Translations under genes and position numbers: made by a program
DNA from: Campylobacter sp. RM16704
GTDB lineage: Bacteria; Campylobacterota; Campylobacteria; Campylobacterales; Campylobacteraceae
Direction of reading: 5' to 3'
DNA: 64,000 nucleotides
NCBI RefSeq assembly: GCF_000816245.1
Contig: NZ_CP007769.1
Location: forward strand, 652,464 to 716,463
Shown: one piece after another, positions 37,929 through 47,888 of the stretch
Layout of the letters: each line of letters starts with the position of its first letter
Numbering within the stretch: the first letter of the stretch is position 1
Notes under the pieces: model-generated
Told to the model about the DNA's origin: nothing
The model's input: the letters and a program-made list of their open reading frames with translations, nothing else
The model's database searches: none

Positions 37929-40163
37929 ATGAGAATTAGTAATCAGTACACTTTTTATACTTCAATAAAAAATTACACAGATGGGCAATCTTTACTTAAC
38001 AAGTATAATTTGCAATTACAAACAGGACAAATTATTCAGCATTCTTGGGAAAATGCAAATATCTATATTAATGGTTCAAGGTTAGAATATGAGATGGCTA
38101 ATATAGGTCAAATTATAGAGGGAACTAAAGCAGCACAAGAAATGGCTAAAAATACAGATACAGCTTTAAAAAATATTACAGAGCTTTTAGAAAAATTTAA
38201 AACTCTTTTGGTAAAAGCATCTAGTGATGGGAATTCACAAACTTCAAGAGAAGCAATAGCTAAAGAATTAAAACTTATAAAAGAATCTATAGTAAATATT
38301 GCTAATACTAGTATAAATGGGCAATATTTATTTGCTGGATCAAATACAGCTACTAAACCTTTTGATAAATATGGAAATTATACTGGCAATAAAGATAATA
38401 TTTTTGTTGTAAGTGGAGCTGGTACGCAAATACCATATAATATACCAGGTTGGGATTTATTCTTTAAGCCCGATTCTAATGAGAATAAGCTTATTTCTAC
38501 TAATGTATCTTTTATAGATAATCGTTATGATGTTATGAAAAATCCTGAACAAAAAAAATATTTAGATGAAAATTCTAAATTTTCTTATTTAATAGGACAA
38601 AATTATGTTCAACATGGTCCTTTAGATCCTGATAAAGATTTTGATTATATAGATAGTAAATTACCTTTCCCAAGTTCATCTATGTATATTCAAGGTGTTA
38701 GACCTGATGGAACCAGTTTTAAAGCTACTTTGAATATAGGTCCTGAAGATAAAATAGGTGATGTCTTAGAGAATATAGGAAAATTATATGGCAATACCGC
38801 TGGCAATAAAGTTGTAGATGTTACTATGAATGATAGTGGGCAGATTGAAATAAAAAATTTAAAAGAAGGAAATAGCTCTTTAGATTTTCACGCTGTTGCT
38901 ATGACTCCACAACTTCAGGATGCAGAAGAAATTAAAGATTTAAGTGCTGCAGCTGCAGCTGAAGGTATTACAATGGATCAGTTAGCTGATCGTATTATGC
39001 AAGCAACTCATGGTGGAAATTTAAATAATGCTGTAAATCCAGTCACTGTTACAGTTAATGGACAAAATTTCACTATGAATATTCATACAACAGATTTTAT
39101 AAAAAGCAGTATTAATGGCAACAGGACTAATGGAGGTGATTTTGATGTGCCTTTTGAAAAAGATGGAAATAAAGTATTTGGAAATGTTTCGCAAATTATT
39201 AAAGGTACCAGCGAATATGCTACAGAAAGTACAAAATTAAGTGAAGTTATAGCTAATGCAAATGGAAGTATGAATGGTCAAAAGCTTGAAATGAATATCA
39301 CTTCAAAAAGTGGTCAAAACTATAAAGTAGAAATTGATCTTGGAAATTCTATGGTCAGTTATGTTGATCCGGCAACTGGAGCAAATATAAATTTTCCAAT
39401 AATACATTCTCAGTATAACGAAGCAACTGGAACTTCATCGGGCGTACAGACAAGACCTGAAGATATCACTTATGGACAGTTAAATGATATTATTAGTATG
39501 TTTGCGGCTGATAAAGCACCAACTGCAAGTATATCTGTAGGTACTGGTGGTACTATTAGTAATAGTGATTTCCAAACCATTCAAACAAATATTTCTGATT
39601 CTAAGGATTTTATAGAAGTAAGTATGGATTATAAAGGGCGTATTACTATTAGTGATAAATTTTCAACAAATACCAATATAGGATTAACTATTAAAGATTC
39701 TAATTCAAATGCAGGTTTTCCTACGACTGGAGGTCAAGTAAATAGTGGTTCTGGCTTTGTATTTAGTGCAAATAATTCACTAACAATAGATGATCCAAAT
39801 GTTGATTTGATTAAAGATTTAGATGAAATGATTGATGCTGTTTTAAATGGCAATATGAGAGCTGATTCTGAAGGTAAAGATCCTAGAAATACAGGATTGC
39901 AAGGTGCATTAGAAAGAATAGATCATTTACAAGATCATGTAAGAAAAATGCATACAACCATAGGTTCATATACTAATACCATAGAAGAGACTAATAAAAG
40001 AATGACTTTCTTAAATGTTAATGTAGCTTCTATTAAAAGTGGAGTAACTGATGCTGATTATGGACAAACATATATGCAATTTATGCAAACTATGATTTCT
40101 TATCAAGCTATGCTTTCAGCCACTTCTAAAATTTCTCAGATTAGTTTATTAAACTACTTATAA
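37929..40163 (+). CDS. flgL: Flagellar hook-filament junction protein FlgL
   Basis: A 744-residue protein counted from ATG 37929 (GGAG lies 8 bases upstream; an earlier TTG at 37914 is less likely). The N-terminal coiled part MRISNQYTFYTSIKNYTDGQ has the flagellin-like heptads. LFAGSNTATKPFD is the end of the conserved D0/D1 half. A large variable centre follows, and the C-terminal helix is MQFMQTMISYQAMLSATSKI, then SQISLLNYL. It joins the hook to the filament. The long form is usual in Campylobacter. Confidence 0.93.
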   Translation: MRISNQYTFYTSIKNYTDGQSLLNKYNLQLQTGQIIQHSWENANIYINGSRLEYEMANIGQIIEGTKAAQEMAKNTDTALKNITELLEKFKTLLVKASSDGNSQTSREAIAKELKLIKESIVNIANTSINGQYLFAGSNTATKPFDKYGNYTGNKDNIFVVSGAGTQIPYNIPGWDLFFKPDSNENKLISTNVSFIDNRYDVMKNPEQKKYLDENSKFSYLIGQNYVQHGPLDPDKDFDYIDSKLPFPSSSMYIQGVRPDGTSFKATLNIGPEDKIGDVLENIGKLYGNTAGNKVVDVTMNDSGQIEIKNLKEGNSSLDFHAVAMTPQLQDAEEIKDLSAAAAAEGITMDQLADRIMQATHGGNLNNAVNPVTVTVNGQNFTMNIHTTDFIKSSINGNRTNGGDFDVPFEKDGNKVFGNVSQIIKGTSEYATESTKLSEVIANANGSMNGQKLEMNITSKSGQNYKVEIDLGNSMVSYVDPATGANINFPIIHSQYNEATGTSSGVQTRPEDITYGQLNDIISMFAADKAPTASISVGTGGTISNSDFQTIQTNISDSKDFIEVSMDYKGRITISDKFSTNTNIGLTIKDSNSNAGFPTTGGQVNSGSGFVFSANNSLTIDDPNVDLIKDLDEMIDAVLNGNMRADSEGKDPRNTGLQGALERIDHLQDHVRKMHTTIGSYTNTIEETNKRMTFLNVNVASIKSGVTDADYGQTYMQFMQTMISYQAMLSATSKISQISLLNYL

Positions 40164-40205
40164 TTTTTTGATATAATAGCTTTTTTCTTTTATAAAGGAT
40201 GTGTT

Positions 40206-43043
40206 ATAAAAAAAGAAGCTATTTTTGTAATTTTAAATATTTCAATTTTTTATTTTTGCCTATGTGCTTTAATACCCGAACAAGCTTTAGTAAGCATTAT
40301 AGGGTATTTTTTAGCAAAGCTTAGTTATTTCTTATTTGGTTCTTTGACTAAAGTTTATCCTTTTATCTTTTTTTGGTTTAATTATCTTTTGTATAAAAAT
40401 AATTATAATTTAGAGGTTATAGAGCGTAGATTTGTTGTAGCTGTATTTACTTGTATTTTTGCTTCATTTGTTTTTGCATCAATGTTTTTGCAAGATAAAG
40501 GTTATATAGCATCGGCTATGTTTGTTGTGTTAAATGATTTTTTTGGAAAAATAGGAAGTTTGATTTTGGTAATCTTACTTTTAGTTTTTGCTTTTAGTAT
40601 TTCTTTTCCACAAGTGATAAAAGAAATTTTTAAAATAGAATTAGATTTTGATTTTTATTTAAAACTTGAAACTTTAATGAAAAACAAAATATTTGGTTTC
40701 TTTGGTGGCGATAAGTATGAAAATGAAACAAAGGAAGAACAAGAAAAACTTAAACAAGAACTTTTAATCAAAGAAAAAATAGAAAAAGATAAAGAGTCAA
40801 ACGAATTATTAAAACAAGAAACACAAGAAAATAAAAAATTTAATCTTGAAGATTTAAAAAATCAAGAATTAGAAGAAGTGACAATTAACGAAGAAGATAA
40901 AAAATTAGGGACAAGTTATATCTATGAACTTTCAGAACCTATTGCAAATTTTGCTCAAAAAGCAAGTAAAATAAATACAAAGGAAAATAAAATGACCCCT
41001 GAAGAGTATTTATCAAAATATAAAAACAAAAGTGAAGATATTTATACTCAAACTTTAATAAGCAAGAATTTAGATGAACCAAGTTATAAAAGACGTAATA
41101 TAGATTTAAATGAAGAAAAAGAACAAGAAATAGAAGAAAATTTTTTATTTGCTAAAGAACTTAAAGAGCGTGAACAGATGTTGCAAAAAGCGAAGTTGTT
41201 AGAAGAATATAAAGCTTTGCAAAAAGAAAAAATTTTAGAAGAATTAAGCGAAGATTTTAAAAAAATTGAAGAATTAAATGCTATTGAGGCTCAAAAAGAA
41301 GTTGAATTTAAAAAAATTCAAGATAAAACAAGTTTTTTAGGGGTTAAAGACTTTAAAGATGAAGATTTTATCCCGCAAAATGAAACAAAAGAATTGGATT
41401 TTAGTGAAGATGAATTTACTAAACCTATAAGCATAGAAGAATTAAGAAGCAAAAAATCCTCTGAAAGTTCTTTTGTAGTAGAAAAAATACAAAACACAGC
41501 CATATATGATATTTTAGATGATAATATTCAAAAACCTTTAGTGGAAGATTTTGAAGGTAAAATTCATCATTCTATCACCAATGAAGTAAGTGAAAATAAA
41601 GCTTTATTAAAAGATCTTGATTTTGGAAATTTTGAAAAACCAAAAGATTTTTCTTTACCTCCTTTGGACTTTCTAACTATGTCAAAAGAAGATAAAAGTG
41701 AAATTGATGAAGAGGAAATCGATAGAAAAATTTATGATTTACTTGAAAAGTTAAGACGTTTTAAGATAGGTGGAGATGTAGTAAGAACTTACACAGGACC
41801 CGTTGTAACTACTTTTGAATTTCGTCCAGCAGCTGATGTTAAAGTGAGTAAGATTTTATCTTTACAAGATGATTTGGCAATGGCTTTAAAGGCTCAAACA
41901 ATAAGAATTCAAGCTCCAATCCCAGGAAAAGATGTAGTAGGTATAGAAGTGCCAAATGAAAAAATCAATACTATTTATTTAAGAGAAATTTTAGAAAGTG
42001 AAGTGTTTAAAAATTCAAGTTCGCCATTAACCATAGCCTTGGGTAAAGATATAGTAGGTGATCCTTTTGTAACTGATCTTAAGAAACTTCCTCATCTTTT
42101 GATAGCAGGAACTACAGGAAGTGGTAAAAGTGTGGGAATTAATTCTATGCTTTTATCTTTGCTTTATAGAAATTCGCCAAAAACTTTAAGACTTATGATG
42201 ATAGATCCTAAAATGCTTGAATTTAGTATTTATAATGATATACCGCATTTACTTACTCCAGTTATCACAGATCCTAAAAAGGCTGTAAATGCTTTATCAA
42301 ATATGGTAGCTGAAATGGAGCGAAGGTATCGTTTGATGGCTGAAGCAAAAACTAAAAATATAGAAAATTACAATGAAAAAATCAAAGAACAAGGTGGAGA
42401 AATCTTACCATTTATTGTAGTGATTATTGATGAATTAGCTGATTTAATGATGACTGCAGGCAAAGATGTGGAGTTTTATATAGGTCGTTTGGCTCAAATG
42501 GCAAGAGCTAGTGGAATTCACTTAATCGTAGCTACACAACGCCCTTCAGTGGATGTGGTTACTGGAGTTGTAAAAGCAAATTTACCAAGTAGAATTTCTT
42601 ATAAAGTAGGACAAAAGATAGATTCTAAGGTTATATTAGATTCTATGGGTGCTGAAAGCTTATTAGGGCGTGGAGATTGTTTATTTACCCCTCCTGGAGT
42701 AAGTGGACTTGTGCGTTTGCATGCGCCTTTTGCAAGTGAGAGTGAAATAGAAAATATAGTAGAGTTTTTAAAAGCTCAGCAAGTGGTAGAATATGATGAA
42801 AGCTTTTTAAAAGATGATAATCAAGATAGTGTTTATAGAAAAAGCGAATTTAATGATAGTGATTTAGATGAGCTTTACGAAGAAGCCAAGGCTGTGATTT
42901 TAGAAGATAAAAAAACAAGTATTTCTTATTTACAAAGACGATTAAAAATAGGCTATAACCGTGCTGCAAATATTATAGAACAACTTTCACAAACAGGTAT
43001 TTTGAGTGAGCCTGATGCAAAAGGGCAAAGAGAAATTTTATAA
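40206..43043 (+). CDS. ftsK: DNA translocase FtsK, with a probable AUA start
   Basis: Septal DNA motor of about 945 residues. The N-terminus has several membrane spans (about residues 4-125), then a long Glu/Lys-rich linker. The RecA-like motor has Walker A GTTGSGKSVG, Walker B IVVIIDELADLMM and ATQRPSVDVVTG. The C-terminal gamma domain is ISYLQRRLKIGYNRAANIIEQLSQ. The frame is open from the flgL stop, but no ATG, GTG or TTG occurs before TTG 40344, which would delete the first span. ATA at 40206 sits 6 bases after AAAGGA. An alternative is ATG 40199 with one A too many in the A7 run. Confidence 0.9.
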   Translation: MKKEAIFVILNISIFYFCLCALIPEQALVSIIGYFLAKLSYFLFGSLTKVYPFIFFWFNYLLYKNNYNLEVIERRFVVAVFTCIFASFVFASMFLQDKGYIASAMFVVLNDFFGKIGSLILVILLLVFAFSISFPQVIKEIFKIELDFDFYLKLETLMKNKIFGFFGGDKYENETKEEQEKLKQELLIKEKIEKDKESNELLKQETQENKKFNLEDLKNQELEEVTINEEDKKLGTSYIYELSEPIANFAQKASKINTKENKMTPEEYLSKYKNKSEDIYTQTLISKNLDEPSYKRRNIDLNEEKEQEIEENFLFAKELKEREQMLQKAKLLEEYKALQKEKILEELSEDFKKIEELNAIEAQKEVEFKKIQDKTSFLGVKDFKDEDFIPQNETKELDFSEDEFTKPISIEELRSKKSSESSFVVEKIQNTAIYDILDDNIQKPLVEDFEGKIHHSITNEVSENKALLKDLDFGNFEKPKDFSLPPLDFLTMSKEDKSEIDEEEIDRKIYDLLEKLRRFKIGGDVVRTYTGPVVTTFEFRPAADVKVSKILSLQDDLAMALKAQTIRIQAPIPGKDVVGIEVPNEKINTIYLREILESEVFKNSSSPLTIALGKDIVGDPFVTDLKKLPHLLIAGTTGSGKSVGINSMLLSLLYRNSPKTLRLMMIDPKMLEFSIYNDIPHLLTPVITDPKKAVNALSNMVAEMERRYRLMAEAKTKNIENYNEKIKEQGGEILPFIVVIIDELADLMMTAGKDVEFYIGRLAQMARASGIHLIVATQRPSVDVVTGVVKANLPSRISYKVGQKIDSKVILDSMGAESLLGRGDCLFTPPGVSGLVRLHAPFASESEIENIVEFLKAQQVVEYDESFLKDDNQDSVYRKSEFNDSDLDELYEEAKAVILEDKKTSISYLQRRLKIGYNRAANIIEQLSQTGILSEPDAKGQREIL

Positions 43044-43997
43044 TTAATTTCTTATAGCCTTGTTATGATCTTTTAAAGTGGAGGTAAAAATATGTTTGTT
43101 TGTTTTTTTATCTCTTACAAAGTATAAATAATCAGTTTTTGCAGGAAAAATCGCCGCTTTAATTGCTTCAAAAGATACATTACATACTGCTTCATTTGGT
43201 ATACCATTAAATTTATAAGTATTATATGAGCTATTGTCTGATTTTATTCTTTGTGGGGTAATTTTTTCATGAGAATATTTTCCGTAATTTAGTGTCCCAT
43301 CCATTTGAAGTTTCATTCCTTTTTTTAAACGATTTCTAATTACCGATGAAACTATAGGCATTTCTTCGTTGCTGGCTGCTTCTTTTTGGATAATGGATGC
43401 TATGATGATATATTCATACCATTTTTTTTCATTATATTCTCTAAAAATTTTATACGAAAATTTTTTAAATTCACTTGTAGAATATGCTAAAAGATATTTA
43501 ATTAATAATTCTTCTGTAATACCTTTTGGAATTTTATAAGTTTCAGGAAAAAGCATACCTTCTTTAAAAGGACTTTGCTTGTTAAATTCTTGTATTAAAA
43601 TCTTAGGATTTAAATTAAGTTTAGGAGCAAGTTCTTCAAAAAAAATTTCTGTAGTTTCACCAGGGATTAAAGTGATGGTTTCAAGTGCTGCCTTTGCTAT
43701 TGTAAGTTTATGTAAAAATTCAGCCCTATTTAGCTCTTTTGTGCCTATATTTATCCAACCAGATTGTGGATGACCTAAAAAGTATAAAGTATATTTATCA
43801 ATAGTACTCATTTTATAATTATTTTTATCTAATTGCGTTATAATCTTACCAATAGAACCTTGTGGTATAAATACTACAGAATTAGTTTGTATGGGCAAAA
43901 GAAGATAATAAAAAATGGATAAAAGAAAGATTAAAATTAAATCACAACTTATTAAAAAAATTCTTAAATTTTTAATTATACCTATAATACTTTTCAT
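43044..43997 (-). CDS. mltG: Endolytic murein transglycosylase MltG
   Basis: A 317-residue protein. An N-terminal anchor (CDLILIFLLSIFYYLLLPI) is followed by the YceG fold: PGETTEIFFEELAPKL, GMLFPETYKIPKG, IIIASIIQKEAASNEEMP with the catalytic glutamate, and QMDGTLNYG. It cuts nascent glycan strands. Its stop abuts the ftsK stop, and its first 83 bases overlap the head of the gene on the other strand. Confidence 0.93.
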   Translation of the reverse strand: MKSIIGIIKNLRIFLISCDLILIFLLSIFYYLLLPIQTNSVVFIPQGSIGKIITQLDKNNYKMSTIDKYTLYFLGHPQSGWINIGTKELNRAEFLHKLTIAKAALETITLIPGETTEIFFEELAPKLNLNPKILIQEFNKQSPFKEGMLFPETYKIPKGITEELLIKYLLAYSTSEFKKFSYKIFREYNEKKWYEYIIIASIIQKEAASNEEMPIVSSVIRNRLKKGMKLQMDGTLNYGKYSHEKITPQRIKSDNSSYNTYKFNGIPNEAVCNVSFEAIKAAIFPAKTDYLYFVRDKKTNKHIFTSTLKDHNKAIRN

Positions 43998-46485
43998 TGC
44001 TTTGTTTATTTACCTTAAAAATGGAATTTACATAGAAAAATTAGAATTTTTTTCTGTTAATTTTGAAAAATTATATATTAAATTAGATAAAAAACTTATT
44101 TTAAATGCAAAAAAAATCACTGTTATTTCCAAAGATGAAAATATACAAAGCGATAGTAGTTTAAATAAAGCTTTTAAATTAATAAAAGATATAAAATATC
44201 TTTATTGGTTTTTCCAAGAATTTAATGCTGAAAAATTTTTTGTAAATGATTATCCAATTGAATTCATTTACAAAGATAATTTGTTCTTTGTTGATGGTAA
44301 AGATTTAAATGTAAAACTTAATTTACAAGCAGATAGTAAAAAAATACAAATAACTATTAATGAGTTTTTTTTAAAAGATTATAATTTAAGTATCATGGGT
44401 TTTTTAATAATAAACCCTCAAACTAAATTTTATAATTTTAAAGGAAAAGTTGATAGTGATTTTTTGAAAAGTAATGTTAACTTGTCGCTTAAAAGAAAGG
44501 AAGTTGCTTATGAGTTAGAAAATATCAGTACTGATAATATATCTAAAATTTTTAATATTTTAATTGAAAGTGGAATAAAACTTCCAAAAAATTTAGATCT
44601 TTGGGTAGGTGGAAAAGTTAAGGCAGATTTTTATTTTATTGAGAAACTTAGTGGTTTTATTGATTTTGGAAAACATAGGTATTATTTAAATGATATTAAA
44701 GCAAAGGGATATGTTAGAAATTTAAAAATCATTCTAGATAAAGATATAGACCCTATTGTTAGTTCTTTTGTAAAGCTTGACTTTTCCAAACAAAGACTTG
44801 ATTTTTCTTATGATGAATTACAATTTAATGATTATGATTTAACACAAAGCAAAATTTATATTGATAATATGCTAAATGAAAAGGCAGGAATTTATATTCA
44901 TATAAAAAGTGATAATGCTAGGGCAGATTATAGAGTCTATAGGATTTTGCAATTATATGACATATATCTACCTTTTTTGCAAAACAATGGTGTAACTAAA
45001 ACTGATTTGATTTTAAAAATTCCTTTTGATGAACCTGAAAAAATTTCTTATGAGGGTAAATTTAATATAGTTAATTCTAGTATAAATATAAGAGATTTTA
45101 AAATAATTCAAGCTGATGTAGATTTGAAAAAAGATAAATTAGAGATAAAAAATGTTAAAGTACAAAGTGAGTTAATTAGTGGTGATACAAATGCAAGTAT
45201 TAATTTAAAACAAAAAAAAGGAAAATTAAAAACTTATATCAGCAAGATTGTTTTACCTCAAGATAGCTTAAAGCTTGAAGATAAAATTTTAGATCTAGAG
45301 TTAGATTTTGAACAAAATACAAGTGTATATAATAAAGAATTTATCACCACATTAAATTTTAATCAAGGCATGGATATTTATGTTAATAAACTTTCCAAAT
45401 TTAAAGACTATTCTAAATTTATGCAAGAAAATAAAATATACGATGGAGAGTTATTTTTAAGCACCAATGATTTTTATAATTTTAATGTAGATTTAAATAA
45501 TACAACTTTTGATTCATTTTTACTTTATAAAGATAACAATCCTTATGAGTATGATAGTTTTAATATAAAAATTAAAGGAAGTGATTTTAATCTTACGAGT
45601 TTAAGTGGAAATATTTTTGCACAAAAAGATAATAATGATGTTAATATAACTTTACATAATTTAAATTTATTAATTTCTCAGCAAGATACAAAGAATACTT
45701 TATATAATTTTGAAAATTCAAACTATAATATTGATGCTAAGAATATAGACTTAATTTTAAAAGATTTTAATAAAACTTTAGATTTTGATCAATTTAATGC
45801 AAAAATCTACAATGGAAATGTCCAAGCATGGGCGAATAGAAGTGAATCTAAATTTGATTTTTTTCTCAACGAAAATCAATTTCAAGTTAGAGCCTTAAAA
45901 ATGGATGATGATTTTTTAAACACATTTATGAGAGAAAATATCTTTGAAAATGGCGAATTTAACCTTTATATAGATGGAAATAGCACTGATTTTTTCAAAG
46001 GTAAATTTTTATTTAAGGATACTTATTTAAAAGATTTAAAGTTCCATCAACAACTTTTAAGTTTTATAGATACTATTCCTAGTTTGCTTTTGTTTAAAGC
46101 TCCAACATTTAATGAAAAAGGCTTTAGTGTAGAAAACGCAGGCATTAGCTTTAATAGAAAAAAAGATTTATTTGATATAGATGCTCTTAATTTTAATGGC
46201 GATAGTGCTGATGTTTTAGGGCAGATAAAAATTAATTTGCGAAACAATCAAATTGATGGATTGTTAGAACTTAGAACGCTTAAATCTGCGAGTTCTGTAA
46301 TTTCTAAAGTTCCAATTATAAATCAAATTATTTTAGGTAAAGATAGACAAATTAGCACACAAATTAAATTAACTGGTTTTGTGGATAATCCTGAATTTAA
46401 AACTCAACTTATAACTCAAGGATTACAACTTCCTTATCATTTGATAAAAAATATATTTGAGTTGCCAACGAATTTAATCAAATAA
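43915..46485 (+). CDS. AsmA-like (YhdP/DUF3971-type) envelope protein
   Basis: An 856-residue protein. One N-terminal membrane helix (FLIIPIILFIALFIYL) is followed by a beta-strand-rich periplasmic repeat domain throughout. The C-terminal part, with FSVENAGISFNRKKDLFDI, then INLRNNQIDGLLELRTL and GFVDNPEFKTQL, is characteristic of AsmA C-terminal domains. Related proteins move phospholipids to the outer membrane. It starts divergently inside mltG. The function is inferred from the family. Confidence 0.8.
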   Translation: MDKRKIKIKSQLIKKILKFLIIPIILFIALFIYLKNGIYIEKLEFFSVNFEKLYIKLDKKLILNAKKITVISKDENIQSDSSLNKAFKLIKDIKYLYWFFQEFNAEKFFVNDYPIEFIYKDNLFFVDGKDLNVKLNLQADSKKIQITINEFFLKDYNLSIMGFLIINPQTKFYNFKGKVDSDFLKSNVNLSLKRKEVAYELENISTDNISKIFNILIESGIKLPKNLDLWVGGKVKADFYFIEKLSGFIDFGKHRYYLNDIKAKGYVRNLKIILDKDIDPIVSSFVKLDFSKQRLDFSYDELQFNDYDLTQSKIYIDNMLNEKAGIYIHIKSDNARADYRVYRILQLYDIYLPFLQNNGVTKTDLILKIPFDEPEKISYEGKFNIVNSSINIRDFKIIQADVDLKKDKLEIKNVKVQSELISGDTNASINLKQKKGKLKTYISKIVLPQDSLKLEDKILDLELDFEQNTSVYNKEFITTLNFNQGMDIYVNKLSKFKDYSKFMQENKIYDGELFLSTNDFYNFNVDLNNTTFDSFLLYKDNNPYEYDSFNIKIKGSDFNLTSLSGNIFAQKDNNDVNITLHNLNLLISQQDTKNTLYNFENSNYNIDAKNIDLILKDFNKTLDFDQFNAKIYNGNVQAWANRSESKFDFFLNENQFQVRALKMDDDFLNTFMRENIFENGEFNLYIDGNSTDFFKGKFLFKDTYLKDLKFHQQLLSFIDTIPSLLLFKAPTFNEKGFSVENAGISFNRKKDLFDIDALNFNGDSADVLGQIKINLRNNQIDGLLELRTLKSASSVISKVPIINQIILGKDRQISTQIKLTGFVDNPEFKTQLITQGLQLPYHLIKNIFELPTNLIK

Positions 46486-46503
46486 TTATTATTAGGAGTG
46501 AAA

Positions 46504-47400
46504 ATGAAAATTACAATTATTGGTGCAGGAAATGTTGGATCTAGTGTGGCTTATGCTTTGATTTTAAGAGAACTTGTAGATGAGCTTGTTTTAATTGATA
46601 TAAATGAAGATTTATTATTAGCCAAAGAATTAGAATTAACTCAAAGTATTGCTGCTTTTAATTTTGCCATAAAAATTACTTGTTCGAATGATTATGAACA
46701 TACTAAAGATAGTGATATAGTGATTTTTAGTGCAGGTGTTGCTAGAAAAGAAGGACAAAGTAGAGATGAATTATTTGCTATAAATTCAAAAATTATGTTA
46801 GATTGTGCAAAGTCAATTAAAAATTTTAGTAATAATCCTTTATTTATCATAGTAAGTAATCCAGTAGATTTTTTACTCAATGCTTTATATGAAAGTGAGC
46901 TTTTTTCTTCTAAAAAAATAATTGCTATGGCTGGAGTTTTAGATAATGCAAGATTTAAATATGAAATTGCTAAAAGATTAAATATCAAAACATCTATTGT
47001 TGATAGTAAGCTTATAGGTTTTCATAATGATAGTATGGTTTTGGTAAAATCACAATCAAAAATTTCAAATAAAACTTTAAATGAAATTTTAAATGAGCAA
47101 GATATTGAAAATATAGAGCAAGATGTTAAAACAGGTGGAGCTAAGGTAATTAAATATTTAAAAACTTCAGCTTATTTAGCTCCAGCAAGTGCTTGTGTAA
47201 GAATGATAGAATCAATAAAAAGCGGAGAATTTTTACCAATCAGTGTTATACTAAATGGAGAGTATGGTATAAAAGATAAAGCTTTTGGGGTAATGGCTAG
47301 AATTAATCTTGATGGTGTTGTAGAAACCTTAGAATTAAAATTAGATGATAAAGAGCAACTTGCTCTAGAAAAATCACTTATGCAATATAAATATAAATAA
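46504..47400 (+). CDS. mdh: Malate dehydrogenase
   Basis: NAD-dependent 2-hydroxyacid dehydrogenase of 298 residues from ATG 46504 (AGGAG lies upstream; GTG at 46498 is too close). The GAGNVGSSVA Rossmann loop is N-terminal. AGVARKEGQSRDEL has Arg at the substrate-specificity position, where lactate dehydrogenases have Gln. The catalytic His is in IGFHNDSMV. It sits just ahead of oorDABC. No icd, sucC or sucD lies beside it. Confidence 0.88.
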   Translation: MKITIIGAGNVGSSVAYALILRELVDELVLIDINEDLLLAKELELTQSIAAFNFAIKITCSNDYEHTKDSDIVIFSAGVARKEGQSRDELFAINSKIMLDCAKSIKNFSNNPLFIIVSNPVDFLLNALYESELFSSKKIIAMAGVLDNARFKYEIAKRLNIKTSIVDSKLIGFHNDSMVLVKSQSKISNKTLNEILNEQDIENIEQDVKTGGAKVIKYLKTSAYLAPASACVRMIESIKSGEFLPISVILNGEYGIKDKAFGVMARINLDGVVETLELKLDDKEQLALEKSLMQYKYK

Positions 47401-47402
47401 AT

Positions 47403-47423
47403 TTAGGAGTTTATAACTCCTAA
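47403..47423 (+). terminator. Hairpin after mdh
   Basis: TTAGGAGTT and AACTCCTAA form a perfect 9-bp stem with a 3-base loop directly after the mdh stop. The following bases are only moderately T-rich, so its strength is uncertain. Confidence 0.6.
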
Positions 47424-47498
47424 TGTTACTTTGTGTTATAAAACTTATATTCTTTTTCTTTATATTTTGAATATTATTTTATCATTTTATATTTTGGA

Positions 47499-47504
47499 TA
47501 TAAT
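47499..47504 (+). promoter_or_regulatory. -10 box of the oorDABC operon
   Basis: TTTTGGATATAAT, a strong -10 preceded by T-rich DNA, lies about 68 bases before oorD. Confidence 0.65.
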
Positions 47505-47571
47505 AAAAAGTTTGTTGTTAGAGTGTTTTATAAAAATTTTATTCATAAGTTACTGAGAGAAAGGAAGATTA

Positions 47572-47880
47572 ATGATTGCTCCGAATAATACACCAGTTTG
47601 GGTAGATGAAACAAGATGTAAAGCATGTAATATTTGTGTGAGTTATTGTCCAGCTGGGGTTTTGGCAATGAGAGATGAAATAAGTGCAGTTTTGGGACAA
47701 ATGATAGAAGTAGTTCATCCTAATTCCTGTATAGGATGTAGTGAGTGTGAAGTGCATTGTCCTGATTTTGCAATTTTTGTTGCTAAAAGAGATGAGTTTA
47801 AATTTGCAAAACTTACTCCAGAAGCTAAAGAGAGAGCTTTGGCTATTAAAGAAAATAAATATAAAAAATTAAACGTATAG
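47572..47880 (+). CDS. oorD: 2-oxoglutarate:acceptor oxidoreductase, ferredoxin-like subunit OorD
   Basis: A 102-residue protein with two [4Fe-4S] sites: CKACNICVSYCP and CIGCSECEVHCP. It carries electrons from the OorABC core to the low-potential acceptor (flavodoxin in Campylobacter). AAGGAAG precedes the ATG, and oorA starts 8 bases after the stop. Confidence 0.94.
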   Translation: MIAPNNTPVWVDETRCKACNICVSYCPAGVLAMRDEISAVLGQMIEVVHPNSCIGCSECEVHCPDFAIFVAKRDEFKFAKLTPEAKERALAIKENKYKKLNV

Positions 47881-47888
47881 GAAAAATA

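Noticed and set aside
40344-40346. TTG at 40344 as the true start of ftsK
   Set aside because: It has no ribosome site and would remove the first membrane span; the frame upstream encodes it.
46504-47400. Lactate dehydrogenase as the identity of the 2-hydroxyacid dehydrogenase
   Set aside because: The specificity position has Arg (GVARKEGQSRDEL), as in malate dehydrogenases, and the gene adjoins the oor operon.
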